Of a stretch of DNA of 64,000 nt, positions 7,507 through 17,101 are shown piece by piece; position 1 is the stretch's first letter, and each line of letters opens with the position of its first letter. This DNA comes from Marivita sp. (lineage in GTDB: Bacteria > Pseudomonadota > Alphaproteobacteria > Rhodobacterales > Rhodobacteraceae). Where the stretch lies: positions 101,568 through 165,567 of the forward strand of contig NZ_JAIPUT010000004.1 in the NCBI RefSeq assembly GCF_020055635.1, given 5' to 3'. The notes below the pieces were generated by a model. That model ran no database searches. It worked only from the letters and a program-made list of their open reading frames with translations, and was not told where the DNA came from. The translations under genes and the position numbers were made by a program.

Positions 7507-8811
7507 ATGGCGGATCTTTTTGATACCGACACACAGGCAGACGACGCGCCGCGGCCCCTGGCCGACCGGTTGCGACCGAAAAAGCTGTCCGATGTCATCG
7601 GGCAGTCGCAGGTCATCGGACCGGACGCGCCGCTGACCGTGATGCTCGAGGCTGGCAGCCTTGGATCGGTGGTGTTCTGGGGGCCGCCGGGTGTCGGCAA
7701 GACCACCATCGCGCGGCTGCTGGCTGACGAGACCGACCTGCATTTCGTTCAGATCAGCGCGATCTTTTCCGGCGTGCCGGAGCTGCGCAAGGTGTTCGAT
7801 GCCGCCCAGCAGCGGCGCAAGGCGGGGCAGGGCACGCTTCTTTTCGTCGACGAGATCCATCGCTTCAACAAGGCGCAGCAAGACAGCTTCCTGCCCCATA
7901 TGGAGGATGGCACGATCCTTCTGGTCGGAGCCACAACCGAGAACCCGTCGTTCGAACTGAATGCGGCCCTGCTCAGCCGGGCACAGGTTCTGGTTCTGGA
8001 ACGTCTTGACCTTGCGGACCTGGAGCGGCTTGCAGAGCGCGCCGAGCGGGAACTGGACCGAAAGCTGCCGCTGGACGGGCCGGCGCGGGAAAACCTGCTC
8101 GAGATGGCGGATGGCGACGGGCGCGCGCTGTTGAACCTGATCGAACAGGTGGTGGCGTGGAAGGTCGACTCGCCCCTCGACAGCGCCGCGTTGGGGCAGC
8201 GCCTGATGAAACGCGCGGCGCAATACGACAAGTCCGGCGATGCGCATTACAACCTGATCTCGGCGTTGCACAAATCCGTGCGCGGGTCCGATCCCGATGC
8301 GGCGCTCTACTGGTTCGCGCGGATGCTCGATGCGGGTGAAGACCCTCGATACCTGGCGCGGCGCATCACGCGCATGGCAGTCGAGGATATCGGCCTTGCC
8401 GATCCGCAGGCGCAAGCGGTGTGCCTGCAAGGCTGGGAAACCTTCGAACGGCTGGGCAGCCCCGAAGGTGAACTGGCGATCGCGCAGGCTCTGGTTTACC
8501 TCGCGCTCGCGCCGAAATCCAACGCGGTCTATGCGGCCTACAAGGGCGCGCGCGCAGCGGCGAAGAAGACCGGATCGCTGGTGCCGCCCAAGCATATTCT
8601 GAATGCGCCGACGAAACTGATGAAGGAACAGGGCTACGGGACCGGCTACGCCTATGATCACGATGCCGAGGACGGCTTTTCCGGCCAGGATTATTTTCCC
8701 GACGCGATGGGCCGCACCGAATTCTACGCCCCGGTCGAACGCGGATTCGAGCGCGACCTGAAGAAAAGGCTCGAGTATTTCGCCCGGCTGCGGGCCAAGC
8801 GGACCATCTGA
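7507..8811 (+). CDS. rarA: Replication-associated recombination protein A (AAA+ ATPase)
   Basis: A clamp-loader-like AAA+ ATPase (RarA/MgsA) acting at stalled replication forks. It has 434 residues. Walker A GPPGVGKTT is near residue 58, Walker B LLFVDEIHRF near residue 114, sensor 1 ATTENPSFE near 142, and the C-terminal tetramerisation region includes SALHKSVRGSDPDAALYW. The ATG at 7507 comes four bases after the stop of the degP remnant, so translational coupling is likely. The next gene, crcB, lies 195 bases away; that gap holds no recognisable gene or riboswitch. Confidence 0.96.
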   Translation: MADLFDTDTQADDAPRPLADRLRPKKLSDVIGQSQVIGPDAPLTVMLEAGSLGSVVFWGPPGVGKTTIARLLADETDLHFVQISAIFSGVPELRKVFDAAQQRRKAGQGTLLFVDEIHRFNKAQQDSFLPHMEDGTILLVGATTENPSFELNAALLSRAQVLVLERLDLADLERLAERAERELDRKLPLDGPARENLLEMADGDGRALLNLIEQVVAWKVDSPLDSAALGQRLMKRAAQYDKSGDAHYNLISALHKSVRGSDPDAALYWFARMLDAGEDPRYLARRITRMAVEDIGLADPQAQAVCLQGWETFERLGSPEGELAIAQALVYLALAPKSNAVYAAYKGARAAAKKTGSLVPPKHILNAPTKLMKEQGYGTGYAYDHDAEDGFSGQDYFPDAMGRTEFYAPVERGFERDLKKRLEYFARLRAKRTI

Positions 8812-9006
8812 AGGCGCGGCGCGTGACGCTGACCCGGGTGCCAATGCCCGCCTTGCGGTGCGCCAGCATGGGACAATGGCCTCGCGTGGACTCGCGGCGA
8901 TACGGGACGGACCCTTGCCCGCATCCGGCCCCACGGCCGTCGATGGCGGCGAGGGCGCAACCGTGCTTTGCTTGACATCTCACAGGCCGCGCGCGACAGA
9001 GCCTGC

Positions 9007-9387
9007 ATGTTGACCACCCTTTCTCTTGTCGCCCTTGGCGGCGCGCTTGGCGCAGGCCTTCGCTATCTGGCGGGGGTCGGCATCCTTCGGCTGGTCGGGC
9101 ACGGCGATTTCCCCGTGGCCATCCTGTCGGTCAACGTGATCGGATCGTTCCTGATGGGGGTCTTCGTGGTGATCGCGGCGCAGCGCGGCCTGACGCATCT
9201 CGGCCCTTTCGTGATGACAGGGCTTCTGGGCGGTTTCACGACGTTTTCCGCCTTTTCGCTTGAAACGATGACGTTGATCGAACGCGGGCAGATCGGCTTT
9301 GCCAGCCTCTATGTCGTGCTGTCGGTCGGCTTGTCCATCGGTGGTCTTGCCCTTGGCCTTCTGGCCGCTCGGAGTGTGTTTGCATGA
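9007..9387 (+). CDS. crcB: Fluoride ion transporter CrcB/Fluc
   Basis: A small dimeric fluoride channel of the inner membrane, 126 residues with four hydrophobic segments. Family motifs are seen: GGALGAGLRYLAG near the start, NVIGSFLMG in helix 2, and GLLGGFTTFSAFSLE, the conserved phenylalanine/threonine track. The start MLTTLSLVALGG is chosen because it opens directly into helix 1; an upstream in-frame start would add a polar stretch. rluC overlaps its stop by four bases (ATGA), so the two are translationally coupled. No fluoride riboswitch consensus was found upstream. Confidence 0.94.
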   Translation: MLTTLSLVALGGALGAGLRYLAGVGILRLVGHGDFPVAILSVNVIGSFLMGVFVVIAAQRGLTHLGPFVMTGLLGGFTTFSAFSLETMTLIERGQIGFASLYVVLSVGLSIGGLALGLLAARSVFA

Positions 9388-10430
9388 GTCGTGTCCAGAC
9401 AATCACGGTTGGTCCCGGTGACGTCGATCAAAGGCTCGATCGCTGGCTCAAGCGGATGTTTCCGCATCTCGGGCAGGGGCGCATCGAAAAGATGTGCCGC
9501 AAGGGCGAGCTGCGGATTGACGGGGCCCGCGTGAAAGCCAGCACGCGGCTGGCCACCGGTCAGCAGGTGCGCATCCCGCCGCTGCCCGAACCCGGAGAGG
9601 TCCAATCGCAGCCCAAACCGGGCGTGTCCGACAAGGACGCCGAGATGATGAAGGCGCTTGTGCTCTACAAGGACGACCACATCATCGCCCTGAACAAGCC
9701 GCCGGGACTGCCCACGCAAGGCGGCAGCAAGCAGACCCGCCATGTCGATGGCCTGGCCGAGGCGCTGACCTTTGGCCATGACGAGAAACCGCGCCTCGTG
9801 CACCGTCTCGACAAGGATACGTCGGGCGTGCTGCTTCTGGCGCGCACGCGGCAGGTGGCCGGCGCGCTGACCGCGGCCTTCCGCGACCGCGAGACCCGCA
9901 AGATCTACTGGGCCTGCGTCGCGGGCGTTCCGGCGCCGCTGATGGGCACGATCAAGTTCGGCCTGGTCAAGGCGCCGGGTCATGGCGCGAGCGGCGAAAA
10001 CGAAAAGATGCGCGCGGTGCTGCCGCGCGACGTGGCCAGCACCGAAGGCGCGAAACACGCAACAACCGATTACGCGGTCCTGAGCGCGCTGGCCAAGCGC
10101 GCCGCCTGGGTGGCAATGGTTCCGATCACCGGCCGCACCCACCAGTTGCGCGCGCATATGGCGGAACTGGGCCATCCGATCATCGGCGATGGCAAATACG
10201 GCGGGTCCGGGCAGGAAAACCTCGGCGATGGCTGGGGCGCGATGCTGGGTGGGGCGATCAGCAACAAGCTGCACCTGCACGCGCGGTCGATTTCGCTGAA
10301 ACACCCCGTCACCGGCGCGCATCTCACGATCACCGCGCCGTTGCCCGAACACATGCAGCGCACCTGGGGCTTCCTGCAATGGGACCCGCGCGACGTGCCT
10401 GCCGACCCGTTCGAGGATTTCGAGGCATGA
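9384..10430 (+). CDS. rluC: RluA-family 23S rRNA pseudouridine synthase (RluC type)
   Basis: Converts specific uridines of 23S rRNA to pseudouridine. It has 348 residues. An N-terminal S4 RNA-binding domain (QRLDRWLKRMFPHLGQGRIE, residues 13-75) precedes the catalytic domain with HRLDKDTSGVLLLAR near residue 137, whose aspartate is the family nucleophile, and GRTHQLRAHMAELGHPIIGD. The start codon overlaps the crcB stop. In many relatives a HAD-family phosphatase gene lies between rluC and the ATP12 gene; here only 75 bases separate them and no such gene is present. Confidence 0.94.
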   Translation: MSRVQTITVGPGDVDQRLDRWLKRMFPHLGQGRIEKMCRKGELRIDGARVKASTRLATGQQVRIPPLPEPGEVQSQPKPGVSDKDAEMMKALVLYKDDHIIALNKPPGLPTQGGSKQTRHVDGLAEALTFGHDEKPRLVHRLDKDTSGVLLLARTRQVAGALTAAFRDRETRKIYWACVAGVPAPLMGTIKFGLVKAPGHGASGENEKMRAVLPRDVASTEGAKHATTDYAVLSALAKRAAWVAMVPITGRTHQLRAHMAELGHPIIGDGKYGGSGQENLGDGWGAMLGGAISNKLHLHARSISLKHPVTGAHLTITAPLPEHMQRTWGFLQWDPRDVPADPFEDFEA

Positions 10431-10505
10431 CCCGACCGCCTTGGCCGGTCCATGCGCGATATCGACGACCGGCCCCCGCACCGACACCTTGATGGAGGAC
10501 CTGAC

Positions 10506-11228
10506 ATGAGCGAATGGGCTCCGAAACGGTTTTGGAAATCGGCTGAAACGACCCCCACGGATGACGGGTTCGGCGTGCTGCTGGATGGCCGCCCGGTGCG
10601 CACGCCTGCAAAGGCGCTCTTATCGGTGCCGACCGAAGCGGTCGCAGACCGAATCGCCGGGGAATTCGATGCGCAGAACGACCGGATCGACCCGACAACG
10701 ATGCCGTTCACCCGCACGGCGAACGCCGCGATTGACAAGGTCGCGATCCAGCATGCCGAAGTTGCCGACCTGCTTGCCGCTTACGGCGACAGCGACCTTC
10801 TGTGTTACAGGGCGCACGAGCCGGACGAGTTGGTGGCGCGCCAGGCCGAGCAATGGGATCCGCTGCTGGACTGGGCGGCAGACGCGCTGGGCGTGCGGCT
10901 GGAGCCGCGTACCGGCGTGATGCACGCGCCGCAGGACCCGGCGTCCCTGGCCATCCTGAGCCAGAAAGTCCATGCCATGACGGCTTTCGAACTCGCCGCG
11001 TTCCACGACCTGGTGGCCATCAGCGGGTCGCTCGTCATCGGTTTCGCAGCCAAGTTTCAGGCGCGTTCTGCCTCGGATCTCTGGATCGTTTCGCGGCTCG
11101 ACGAGCTTTGGCAGGAAGAACAATGGGGCAAGGACGAAGAGGCGCAGGAACTGGTCGCCTACAAGCAGGCGGCGTTTTTTCATGCAGATGCGTTCATGCG
11201 CCTGATCGATGGTCATTCTTCGCGCTGA
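10506..11228 (+). CDS. ATP12 family F1-ATPase assembly chaperone
   Basis: A 240-residue protein of the ATP12 family, which in mitochondria binds the F1 alpha subunit during ATP synthase assembly; alphaproteobacterial members are thought to do the same in the cytoplasm. The N-terminal FWKSAETTPTDDGFGVLLDG and the segment PLLDWAADALGVRL match the family. The start MSEWAPKRFW at 10506 follows GATGGAGGACCTGAC, a good ribosome site; an in-frame ATG 54 bases upstream lacks one. A weak hairpin follows the stop. Confidence 0.9.
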   Translation: MSEWAPKRFWKSAETTPTDDGFGVLLDGRPVRTPAKALLSVPTEAVADRIAGEFDAQNDRIDPTTMPFTRTANAAIDKVAIQHAEVADLLAAYGDSDLLCYRAHEPDELVARQAEQWDPLLDWAADALGVRLEPRTGVMHAPQDPASLAILSQKVHAMTAFELAAFHDLVAISGSLVIGFAAKFQARSASDLWIVSRLDELWQEEQWGKDEEAQELVAYKQAAFFHADAFMRLIDGHSSR

Positions 11229-11244
11229 CGCGGGGTAAACTCGG

Positions 11245-11266
11245 GCCTATTGACCAAAAAATAGGC
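11245..11266 (+). terminator. Weak hairpin after the ATP12 gene
   Basis: GCCTATT and AATAGGC pair around an eight-base A-rich loop, 17 bases past the ATP12 stop. There is no long T-run, so it is at best a weak terminator or an RNA 3' end. A TTGACC hexamer just downstream could be a -35 element for bztA, though no convincing -10 was found. Confidence 0.35.
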
Positions 11267-11408
11267 TAATCGGCTTGACCTATCGAAGTGAATCCACGCA
11301 AAATCCTCTGCATTGGAAGTCGGGGCATCCCTACTTTCGTCGTATGGGCGTGGATACGCTCGACAAAAAACCGTGCTGTGATGTGCGGATCAACAGGAAG
11401 AGGTAAAA

Positions 11409-12425
11409 ATGAATAGAATCGTTATTCTTGGCGCGATGACTGCGGCTGGCCTATCAGCCGGTGTTGCGTCGGCTGCCACGCTTGACGACGTAAAGGCGCG
11501 TGGTACGCTGAATTGTGGCGTGACCACCGGTCTCGTCGGATTTGCAGCGCCAAACGCCAACGGCGAATGGGAAGGCTTCGATGTCGGCGTATGCCGCGCG
11601 GTTGCCGCCGCCGTTCTCGGCGACCCGACCGCGGTCGAATTCGTGCCGACCACCGGCAAGACGCGCTTCACCGCGCTTGCATCCGGTGAGATCGATCTGC
11701 TCGCCCGGAACACCACCTGGACGTTCTCGCGCGATGTCGACCTTGGTTTCGAATTCGTCGGCATCAACTACTACGACGGCCAGGGCTTCATGATCCCGAA
11801 GGAACTGGGCGTCTCGTCGGCCAAGGAACTCGATGGTGCGACAGTCTGCATCCAGACCGGCACCACGACCGAGCTGAACCTTGCCGACTACTTCCGCAAG
11901 AACAACATCAGCTACGAGCCGGTTCCGATCGAGACCAATGCCGAAGCACAGCCGCTCTATCTTGAAGGCGCGTGCGACGTCTACACGACAGACGCGTCCG
12001 GCCTTGCCGCGACACGTGCGGCATTCGAAAACCCGGGTGATCACGTGGTCCTGCCGGAAATCATCTCGAAAGAGCCGCTTGGCCCGCTGGTGCGTCATGG
12101 CGACAACGAATGGGGCGATATCGCCCGTTGGACCCTGAACGCCCTGATCGCGGCGGAAGAGCTGGGTGTGACCTCGGCCAATATCGACGAACTGGCCTCG
12201 GGCACCAACAGCCCGGAAATCAACCGTCTGCTCGGCACCGAAGGCACTCTGGGCGAAATGCTCGGCCTTGACGCCGACTGGGCCGTCCGTGCCATCAAGG
12301 CCGGCGGCAACTACGGTGAGCTGTTCGAAAAGAACATCGGTGAGAACACGCCGATCGGTCTGGCGCGCGGTCTCAACGCGCAGTGGACCGAGGGTGGGCT
12401 GCTGTACTCGCCGCCCTTCCGGTAA
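11409..12425 (+). CDS. bztA: Glutamate/glutamine/aspartate/asparagine ABC transporter substrate-binding protein
   Basis: The periplasmic receptor of the BztABCD amino-acid importer. It has 338 residues with a signal peptide ending ASA near residue 22, then TLDDVKARGTLNCGVTTGLV, the standard opening of polar amino-acid binding proteins. The ligand loops GKTRFTALASGEIDLLARNT and VCIQTGTTTELNLADYF are intact. A strong ribosome site (AGGAAGAGG) precedes the ATG. An intrinsic terminator directly after the stop separates it from bztB, so the receptor can be made in excess of the membrane subunits. The family name and substrates come from Rhodobacter capsulatus Bzt. Confidence 0.95.
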   Translation: MNRIVILGAMTAAGLSAGVASAATLDDVKARGTLNCGVTTGLVGFAAPNANGEWEGFDVGVCRAVAAAVLGDPTAVEFVPTTGKTRFTALASGEIDLLARNTTWTFSRDVDLGFEFVGINYYDGQGFMIPKELGVSSAKELDGATVCIQTGTTTELNLADYFRKNNISYEPVPIETNAEAQPLYLEGACDVYTTDASGLAATRAAFENPGDHVVLPEIISKEPLGPLVRHGDNEWGDIARWTLNALIAAEELGVTSANIDELASGTNSPEINRLLGTEGTLGEMLGLDADWAVRAIKAGGNYGELFEKNIGENTPIGLARGLNAQWTEGGLLYSPPFR

Positions 12426-12440
12426 ACACATGCTCCGGGA

Positions 12441-12470
12441 AAAGGGCGCGGTTCACTCCGCGCCCTTTTT
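12441..12470 (+). terminator. Intrinsic terminator/attenuator between bztA and bztB
   Basis: AAAGGGCGCGG and CCGCGCCCTTT form an 11-bp stem around a six-base loop and are followed by further T residues. It starts 16 bases after the bztA stop and 84 bases before bztB. It likely ends most transcripts after the receptor gene and lets a fraction read through. Confidence 0.85.
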
Positions 12471-12553
12471 CAAATCAACGAACCGGCCTTCGGATACGGC
12501 ATCAGAGCGCGTAAAGCGCCGCCACAGCATTCCGGGAAAACAGGGATAACATA

Positions 12554-13768
12554 ATGTCATCGATTTCAGACCCACCATCGGGGTCGTTTCGGCTATCCAT
12601 GCTGATCAACGACACCCGGTACCGGTCCTACACGTTCCAGTTCGTCGCGCTCTTGTTGCTGGTGCTGGCGTTTGGCTATCTGGGGTCCAATCTTCTGGAC
12701 AATCTTCAGGCCGCGGGCCTGAACATTTCCTACCAGTTCCTTGGCGAACCCGCCGGGTATGACATCAACCAGAAACTGATCCCGTACACGAGCCAATCCT
12801 CGCACTGGCAGGCGGCGCTTGTCGGGGTGCTGAACACCTTGCTCGTGGCGTTCCTGGGCTGCCTGATGGCGACCGTCATCGGTGTCGTGGTGGGTGTGCT
12901 CCGGCTGAGCAACAACTGGCTCGTGCGCCAGCTGATGTCGGTCTATGTCGAGATTTTCCGCAATGTTCCGGTGCTGATCTGGATTCTGATCATCATGGCG
13001 GTCTTCATCGCCGTCCTGCCACAGCCGCGCGATTTCCGCGGGGATGATGCCGAAGCGTCGATGGTGCTGGGCGCCTTTGCCTTCACCGGACGCGGGTTCT
13101 ACATGCCAGCGCCGATCCTCGGTGCCGGGGCCGGCTTTGTCATCGCCGTGTTCGTGGCGTCGGTCGCCGGGATTTTCGCGTTCAAGAACTACGCCAAGAA
13201 ATCGCTTTACGACCGCGGCAAGCTGATCCCGACCTTCTGGCCCTCGCTGGCGATCCTGTTCGTTCCGACAATCCTTGTCTACTTCCTCCTGGGGCGGCCT
13301 ATCACGCTGGATTATCCCGCGCTTCAGGGCTTCAACTTCCAGGGCGGCATCTTCATGCGGAACTCGCTGATCTCGCTCTGGTTCGCGCTGTCGATCTATA
13401 CCGCCGCTTTCATCGCCGAAAACGTGCGCGCCGGTATCCTTGCCGTCAGCCAGGGACAGACCGAGGCGGCGGCCTCGCTGGGGTTGCGGCCGCGCCGGAT
13501 CATGAACCTCGTCATCCTGCCGCAGGCGCTGCGGGTGATCATCCCGCCGCTGATTTCCCAGTATCTGAACCTCACCAAGAACTCGTCGCTTGCCATCGCG
13601 GTGGGCTACATGGACCTCACCGGCACGCTGGGCGGCATCACCCTGAACCAGACCGGCCGGGCGATCGAGGCGATCTTCCTGCTGATGCTGTTCTATCTCA
13701 CCATCTCGCTCGCGATCTCGGCGATCATGAACGTCTACAACAATTCCGTTAAGCTGAAGGAGCGCTGA
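12554..13768 (+). CDS. bztB: Amino-acid ABC transporter permease BztB
   Basis: First of the two unequal membrane subunits of the Bzt importer, 404 residues, much longer than ordinary polar amino-acid permeases. A long N-terminal hydrophobic region with a periplasmic loop precedes the transport domain. The EAA loop AENVRAGILAVSQGQTEAAA near residue 292 and ALRVIIPPLISQYLNLTKNS are the family motifs for docking to the ATPase. The ATG follows GGGATAACATA, a modest ribosome site. bztC starts one base after its stop, so the two membrane subunits are tightly coupled. Confidence 0.95.
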   Translation: MSSISDPPSGSFRLSMLINDTRYRSYTFQFVALLLLVLAFGYLGSNLLDNLQAAGLNISYQFLGEPAGYDINQKLIPYTSQSSHWQAALVGVLNTLLVAFLGCLMATVIGVVVGVLRLSNNWLVRQLMSVYVEIFRNVPVLIWILIIMAVFIAVLPQPRDFRGDDAEASMVLGAFAFTGRGFYMPAPILGAGAGFVIAVFVASVAGIFAFKNYAKKSLYDRGKLIPTFWPSLAILFVPTILVYFLLGRPITLDYPALQGFNFQGGIFMRNSLISLWFALSIYTAAFIAENVRAGILAVSQGQTEAAASLGLRPRRIMNLVILPQALRVIIPPLISQYLNLTKNSSLAIAVGYMDLTGTLGGITLNQTGRAIEAIFLLMLFYLTISLAISAIMNVYNNSVKLKER

Positions 13769-13769
13769 G

Positions 13770-15065
13770 ATGTCCGACACACATGCACAGTCCGTTGCCT
13801 TCGTGCGCGACACCATGCTGCCCGAGCAGCCGCCCCCCGTCACCGAAGCGGGCGCGATCAAGTGGGTGCGCGAGAACCTGTTCCGAGGCTGGTTCAATAC
13901 CATCCTGACGATCGTGTCGCTCTACATCATCTTCAAGATCGTGTCCGGGGCATATCCGTGGTTCGCCAACGGCATCTGGAACACCAGTTCGTTGGCAGAG
14001 TGCCGCGAGATGCTGGATGGCATGACCGGGGCCTGTTTCTCGGTCCTGACGGAACGCTGGAACCAGCTGCTCTTCGGCTTCACCTATCCGCCGGAAGCCT
14101 ATTGGCGGCCGACCCTGGCCTTCGTCCTGCTTATCGTCGCGCTTGTTCCCGTGCTCTATCCCAAGGCGCCGCGCAACATGCTGGCCTTCACGGCGATCTA
14201 CCCGTTCCTGGCCTATTGGCTGATCTGGGGCGGTACGCTGCTGATCCCGCTGATGGTTCTCGTCGGCTTTGCGGCGGGCTATTTCGCCTTCAAACAGTTC
14301 GAACGTCAGAGCTTTGCCATGGGCATGCTTGCCGGGTTCGCGGCAACCGTCGTCGTGATCTGGGTGGGCGGAACCATCCCGGCCGCCTTGCCGGATGTCC
14401 TTGCTCTCGAGGCGGTCCGGTCGCGCGATCTTGGCGGCTTCATGCTCAACATGATCCTCGGCACCGTCTGCGTGTCGCTGTCGCTGCCCTTCGGAATCCT
14501 GCTGGCTCTGGGCCGGCAATCCTCGATGCCGATCATCAAGTGGATCTGCGTTGTCTTCATCGAATTCATCCGGGGTGTGCCGCTCATCACCCTGCTGTTC
14601 GTGGCCAACGTGGTGCTGGCGTATTTCTTCCCGCCGGGCTCCAATATCGACCTCGTGCTCCGGGTGATCATCATGATCACGGCCTTCGCCTCGGCCTATA
14701 TCGCCGAGGTGATCCGGGGTGGTCTGGCGGCGCTGCCGCGCGGTCAGTACGAGGCGGCCAACAGCCTCGGGCTTGACTACGCGCAGTCCATGCGCCTGAT
14801 CATCCTGCCGCAGGCCCTGAAGATCTCGATCCCCGGCATCGTGAACGTCGCGGTGGGGCTCTTCAAGGACACGACGCTTGTCGCCATCATCTCGATGTTC
14901 GACCTTGTCGGCATGATCCGGGGTCCGATCCTGGCCTCGACCGAATGGAACGGCGTCTACTGGGAACTCTGGGGCTTTGCGGTCTTCGTGTTCTTCATCG
15001 TCTGCTTCACCATCTCCAAGTATTCCCAGTGGCTCGAGCGTCAGCTTGCCACCGATCACCGATAA
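13770..15065 (+). CDS. bztC: Amino-acid ABC transporter permease BztC
   Basis: Partner permease of BztB, 431 residues. It has several hydrophobic segments in the N-terminal half, then the transport domain with [20 protein letters not shown] near residue 311 and [26 protein letters not shown] ending the bztB coding region acts as its ribosome site. BztD follows after 11 bases behind GGAGG. In R. capsulatus BztB and BztC form a heterodimer, and the same is inferred here from the paired genes. Confidence 0.95.
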   Translation: MSDTHAQSVAFVRDTMLPEQPPPVTEAGAIKWVRENLFRGWFNTILTIVSLYIIFKIVSGAYPWFANGIWNTSSLAECREMLDGMTGACFSVLTERWNQLLFGFTYPPEAYWRPTLAFVLLIVALVPVLYPKAPRNMLAFTAIYPFLAYWLIWGGTLLIPLMVLVGFAAGYFAFKQFERQSFAMGMLAGFAATVVVIWVGGTIPAALPDVLALEAVRSRDLGGFMLNMILGTVCVSLSLPFGILLALGRQSSMPIIKWICVVFIEFIRGVPLITLLFVANVVLAYFFPPGSNIDLVLRVIIMITAFASAYIAEVIRGGLAALPRGQYEAANSLGLDYAQSMRLIILPQALKISIPGIVNVAVGLFKDTTLVAIISMFDLVGMIRGPILASTEWNGVYWELWGFAVFVFFIVCFTISKYSQWLERQLATDHR

Positions 15066-15076
15066 GGAGGCCGAAC

Positions 15077-15850
15077 ATGGCTGAACCTGCACCTGCACAA
15101 CTGGCTGTCTCGGACGAGATGGCGATCCAGATCGAGAACATGAACAAGTGGTTCGGAACGTTCCACGTTCTGCGCGACATCGACCTGACCGTCTACCGCG
15201 GCGAGCGGATCGTCATCGCTGGCCCCTCCGGGTCGGGCAAGTCCACGCTGATCCGCTGTATCAACGCGCTGGAGGAACACCAGAAGGGCAAGATCACCGT
15301 CGACGGAACGGTCCTGTCGTCGGACATCAAGAACATCGACACGATCCGGTCCGAGGTCGGCATGGTGTTCCAGCACTTCAACCTGTTCCCGCATCTGACC
15401 ATCCTGGAAAACTGCACGCTGGCCCCGATCTGGGTGCGCAAGACGCCCAAGCGCGAGGCCGAGGAAACCGCGATGCATTTCCTCGAGAAGGTGAAGATCC
15501 CCGAGCAGGCCAACAAGTACCCCGGCCAGCTGTCCGGCGGTCAGCAGCAGCGCGTCGCGATTGCCCGGTCGCTCTGCATGAAGCCGCGCATCATGCTCTT
15601 TGACGAACCGACTTCGGCGCTTGACCCCGAGATGATCAAGGAGGTTCTCGACACGATGGTGAGCCTTGCCGAGGAAGGCATGACGATGATCTGCGTCACG
15701 CACGAGATGGGCTTTGCGCGCCAGGTGGCGAACCGCGTGATCTTCATGGATGCGGGACAGATCGTGGAACAGAACGAACCCGAAGAGTTCTTCAACAATC
15801 CGCAGAACGAGCGGACCAAGCTGTTCCTGAGCCAGATCCTCGGGCACTGA
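15077..15850 (+). CDS. bztD: Amino-acid ABC transporter ATP-binding protein BztD
   Basis: The ATPase of the Bzt importer, 257 residues. Walker [10 protein letters not shown] is near residue 53, the Q-loop [10 protein letters not shown], signature LSGGQQQR, Walker [14 protein letters not shown] and H-loop VTHEMGFA are all present. The ATG at 15077 is chosen because it follows AAGGAGG by six bases; a longer in-frame opening runs through the bztC coding region and is not expected to be used. A strong terminator follows the stop and closes the operon. Confidence 0.96.
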   Translation: MAEPAPAQLAVSDEMAIQIENMNKWFGTFHVLRDIDLTVYRGERIVIAGPSGSGKSTLIRCINALEEHQKGKITVDGTVLSSDIKNIDTIRSEVGMVFQHFNLFPHLTILENCTLAPIWVRKTPKREAEETAMHFLEKVKIPEQANKYPGQLSGGQQQRVAIARSLCMKPRIMLFDEPTSALDPEMIKEVLDTMVSLAEEGMTMICVTHEMGFARQVANRVIFMDAGQIVEQNEPEEFFNNPQNERTKLFLSQILGH

Positions 15851-15876
15851 TCCGGACCGTTTTCGGCAGACCCCAG

Positions 15877-15905
15877 AACTCCGGGCCGTGGCCCGGAGTT
15901 TTTTT
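15877..15905 (+). terminator. Intrinsic terminator after bztD
   Basis: An 11-bp GC-rich stem (AACTCCGGGCC with GGCCCGGAGTT) with a very tight loop is followed by a run of T residues. It lies between the convergent bztD and sixA genes and can also be read from the minus strand. Unlike the palindrome arrays it is a single standard hairpin. Confidence 0.9.
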
Positions 15906-15913
15906 GTCGGAGT

Positions 15914-16420
15914 TCAGTCTGACGTGGTTTCGGCAATGACCTCGCGCGGGATTGCGAAATCCTCGCAGTGTCCGATATGCCACCTGACATCCGTCCAGCC
16001 GCCGATCGGAAACGAGATCAGGCTGGTGGCGCAGGTCGGATAGTCGCCGAAGCGCGGATGATCGGGCCGTGTCTTCACAAGCTGATGCGCACATTCGGCG
16101 ATCCCGAAATTGTGGCCGATCAACAGGATCGTGTCTGCGTTGGCGGTGTACAGCACATCTAGGATGTCGTCGGGTTCAGCCAGGTAAAGCGACCGTTCAA
16201 ACCGGGTCGGGACCTCCGGCAAGGCCAACAGGTTCAGCGTCTGCCGCGTGCGTGTCGACGTCGAGCACAAAACCTCGTCCGGCAGCCAGCCCCTGCGCCG
16301 CAACCAGTCGCCCATGGCCGGAGCACTGGCGAACCCGCGCGCGTTGAGGGGGCGGCTGTGATCGTCACCGCTTGCGGACCAGTCCGATTTGGCATGCCGC
16401 ATCAGGATCAATCGTTTCAC
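15914..16420 (-). CDS. SixA-like histidine phosphatase family protein
   Basis: A histidine phosphatase superfamily protein of the SixA type, about 168 residues, cytoplasmic. The RHG-like motif LILMRHAKSDW at the N-terminus carries the catalytic histidine, and LLIGHNFGIAE carries the second one. SixA dephosphorylates phosphohistidine on phosphotransfer proteins, but the target here is unknown. Two GTG starts two codons apart are possible (16420 or 16426); the inner one gives the usual family opening KRLILMRHAKS. It is the first of a run of minus-strand genes, with argB and a ferredoxin-like gene upstream. Confidence 0.88.
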   Translation of the reverse strand: MKRLILMRHAKSDWSASGDDHSRPLNARGFASAPAMGDWLRRRGWLPDEVLCSTSTRTRQTLNLLALPEVPTRFERSLYLAEPDDILDVLYTANADTILLIGHNFGIAECAHQLVKTRPDHPRFGDYPTCATSLISFPIGGWTDVRWHIGHCEDFAIPREVIAETTSD

Positions 16421-16447
16421 GAACACCCGCCTTTCCTTGGATTGGCC

Positions 16448-17101
16448 TCACTGTCCCAAAAATGCGCGCATGTGAAAAGCGGATTGTTCCGGCACCCGGC
16501 CAAACCGGCGTGACACCGGACAGGATTGGCGCACAAGGCACCCGTTCCGGCAGGCCGCACCGGCAGGGCTTTTCAGGTGCGCCACGCAGGCCGGGACGTC
16601 ATAGGCCTGTCCCGGCCCAAGCGCGCCGACAGGGCAGGCGCTCTCACAGGGACGGTCGTCGCAGGACAGGCAGGGGGAGTCGGGTGCGGACGCCAGCGTC
16701 AGCCTCTCCGGCACCGCCAGCGCTGCGCGGAAGCTGATGAACAGCCCGGCGGTGGCGTGCACCAACAACCCGACCGGCGAAGACCAGCATTCCCCGCTGC
16801 GCTCGGCCCACCACAGGAACGGCGCATAGGGCGGGCCATCATAGGGAAAGATCGCTGCTCCGCGCAGCGGCTGCGCCAATTCTGAGACCACACGCTTTGA
16901 CCAGCGATCCAGGCGATGCGGGGCACCGTCGCGATATTCCGGCGATGCCAGAAAAGTGCGCCAGAACGCGGGCTCGTCCGGGCCAAGCAGGATCAGCGTG
17001 CCGGTGCCGTCCGGCGCGGCGTCGTCGGCAGTGGGGTGAAAGGCGCCGCGCACGGCAAGCCCGAGCGCGCGGGCCGAGGCGTCGATCTGGGCGAGCGTCA
17101 C
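16448..17101 (-). CDS. Ferredoxin-like [4Fe-4S] protein
   Basis: A 217-residue cytoplasmic protein with a C-terminal iron-sulfur domain. Cysteine motifs [18 protein letters not shown] and a second group [12 protein letters not shown] are present, resembling the cluster domain of epoxyqueuosine reductase-type proteins but without the corrinoid-binding core. Its start codon overlaps the argB stop by four bases, so the two genes are coupled. The N-terminal half is not recognised. The function is unknown; a role in electron transfer is inferred from the cluster only. Confidence 0.75.
   Translation of the reverse strand: MTLAQIDASARALGLAVRGAFHPTADDAAPDGTGTLILLGPDEPAFWRTFLASPEYRDGAPHRLDRWSKRVVSELAQPLRGAAIFPYDGPPYAPFLWWAERSGECWSSPVGLLVHATAGLFISFRAALAVPERLTLASAPDSPCLSCDDRPCESACPVGALGPGQAYDVPACVAHLKSPAGAACRNGCLVRQSCPVSRRFGRVPEQSAFHMRAFLGQ

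Noticed and set aside
8812-9006. Fluoride riboswitch upstream of crcB
   Set aside because: The conserved GGCGATGG and CTGATGA-like parts of the motif are not present in the right order.
10427-10505. Remnant of a HAD phosphatase gene between rluC and the ATP12 gene
   Set aside because: A 21-codon frame overlaps the rluC stop, but it shows no HAD motif, so the gap cannot be called a remnant.
15877-15905. Array-type palindrome at the bztD/sixA junction
   Set aside because: It is one standard terminator hairpin with a T-run, not centred on TTCGAA and not repeated in tandem.
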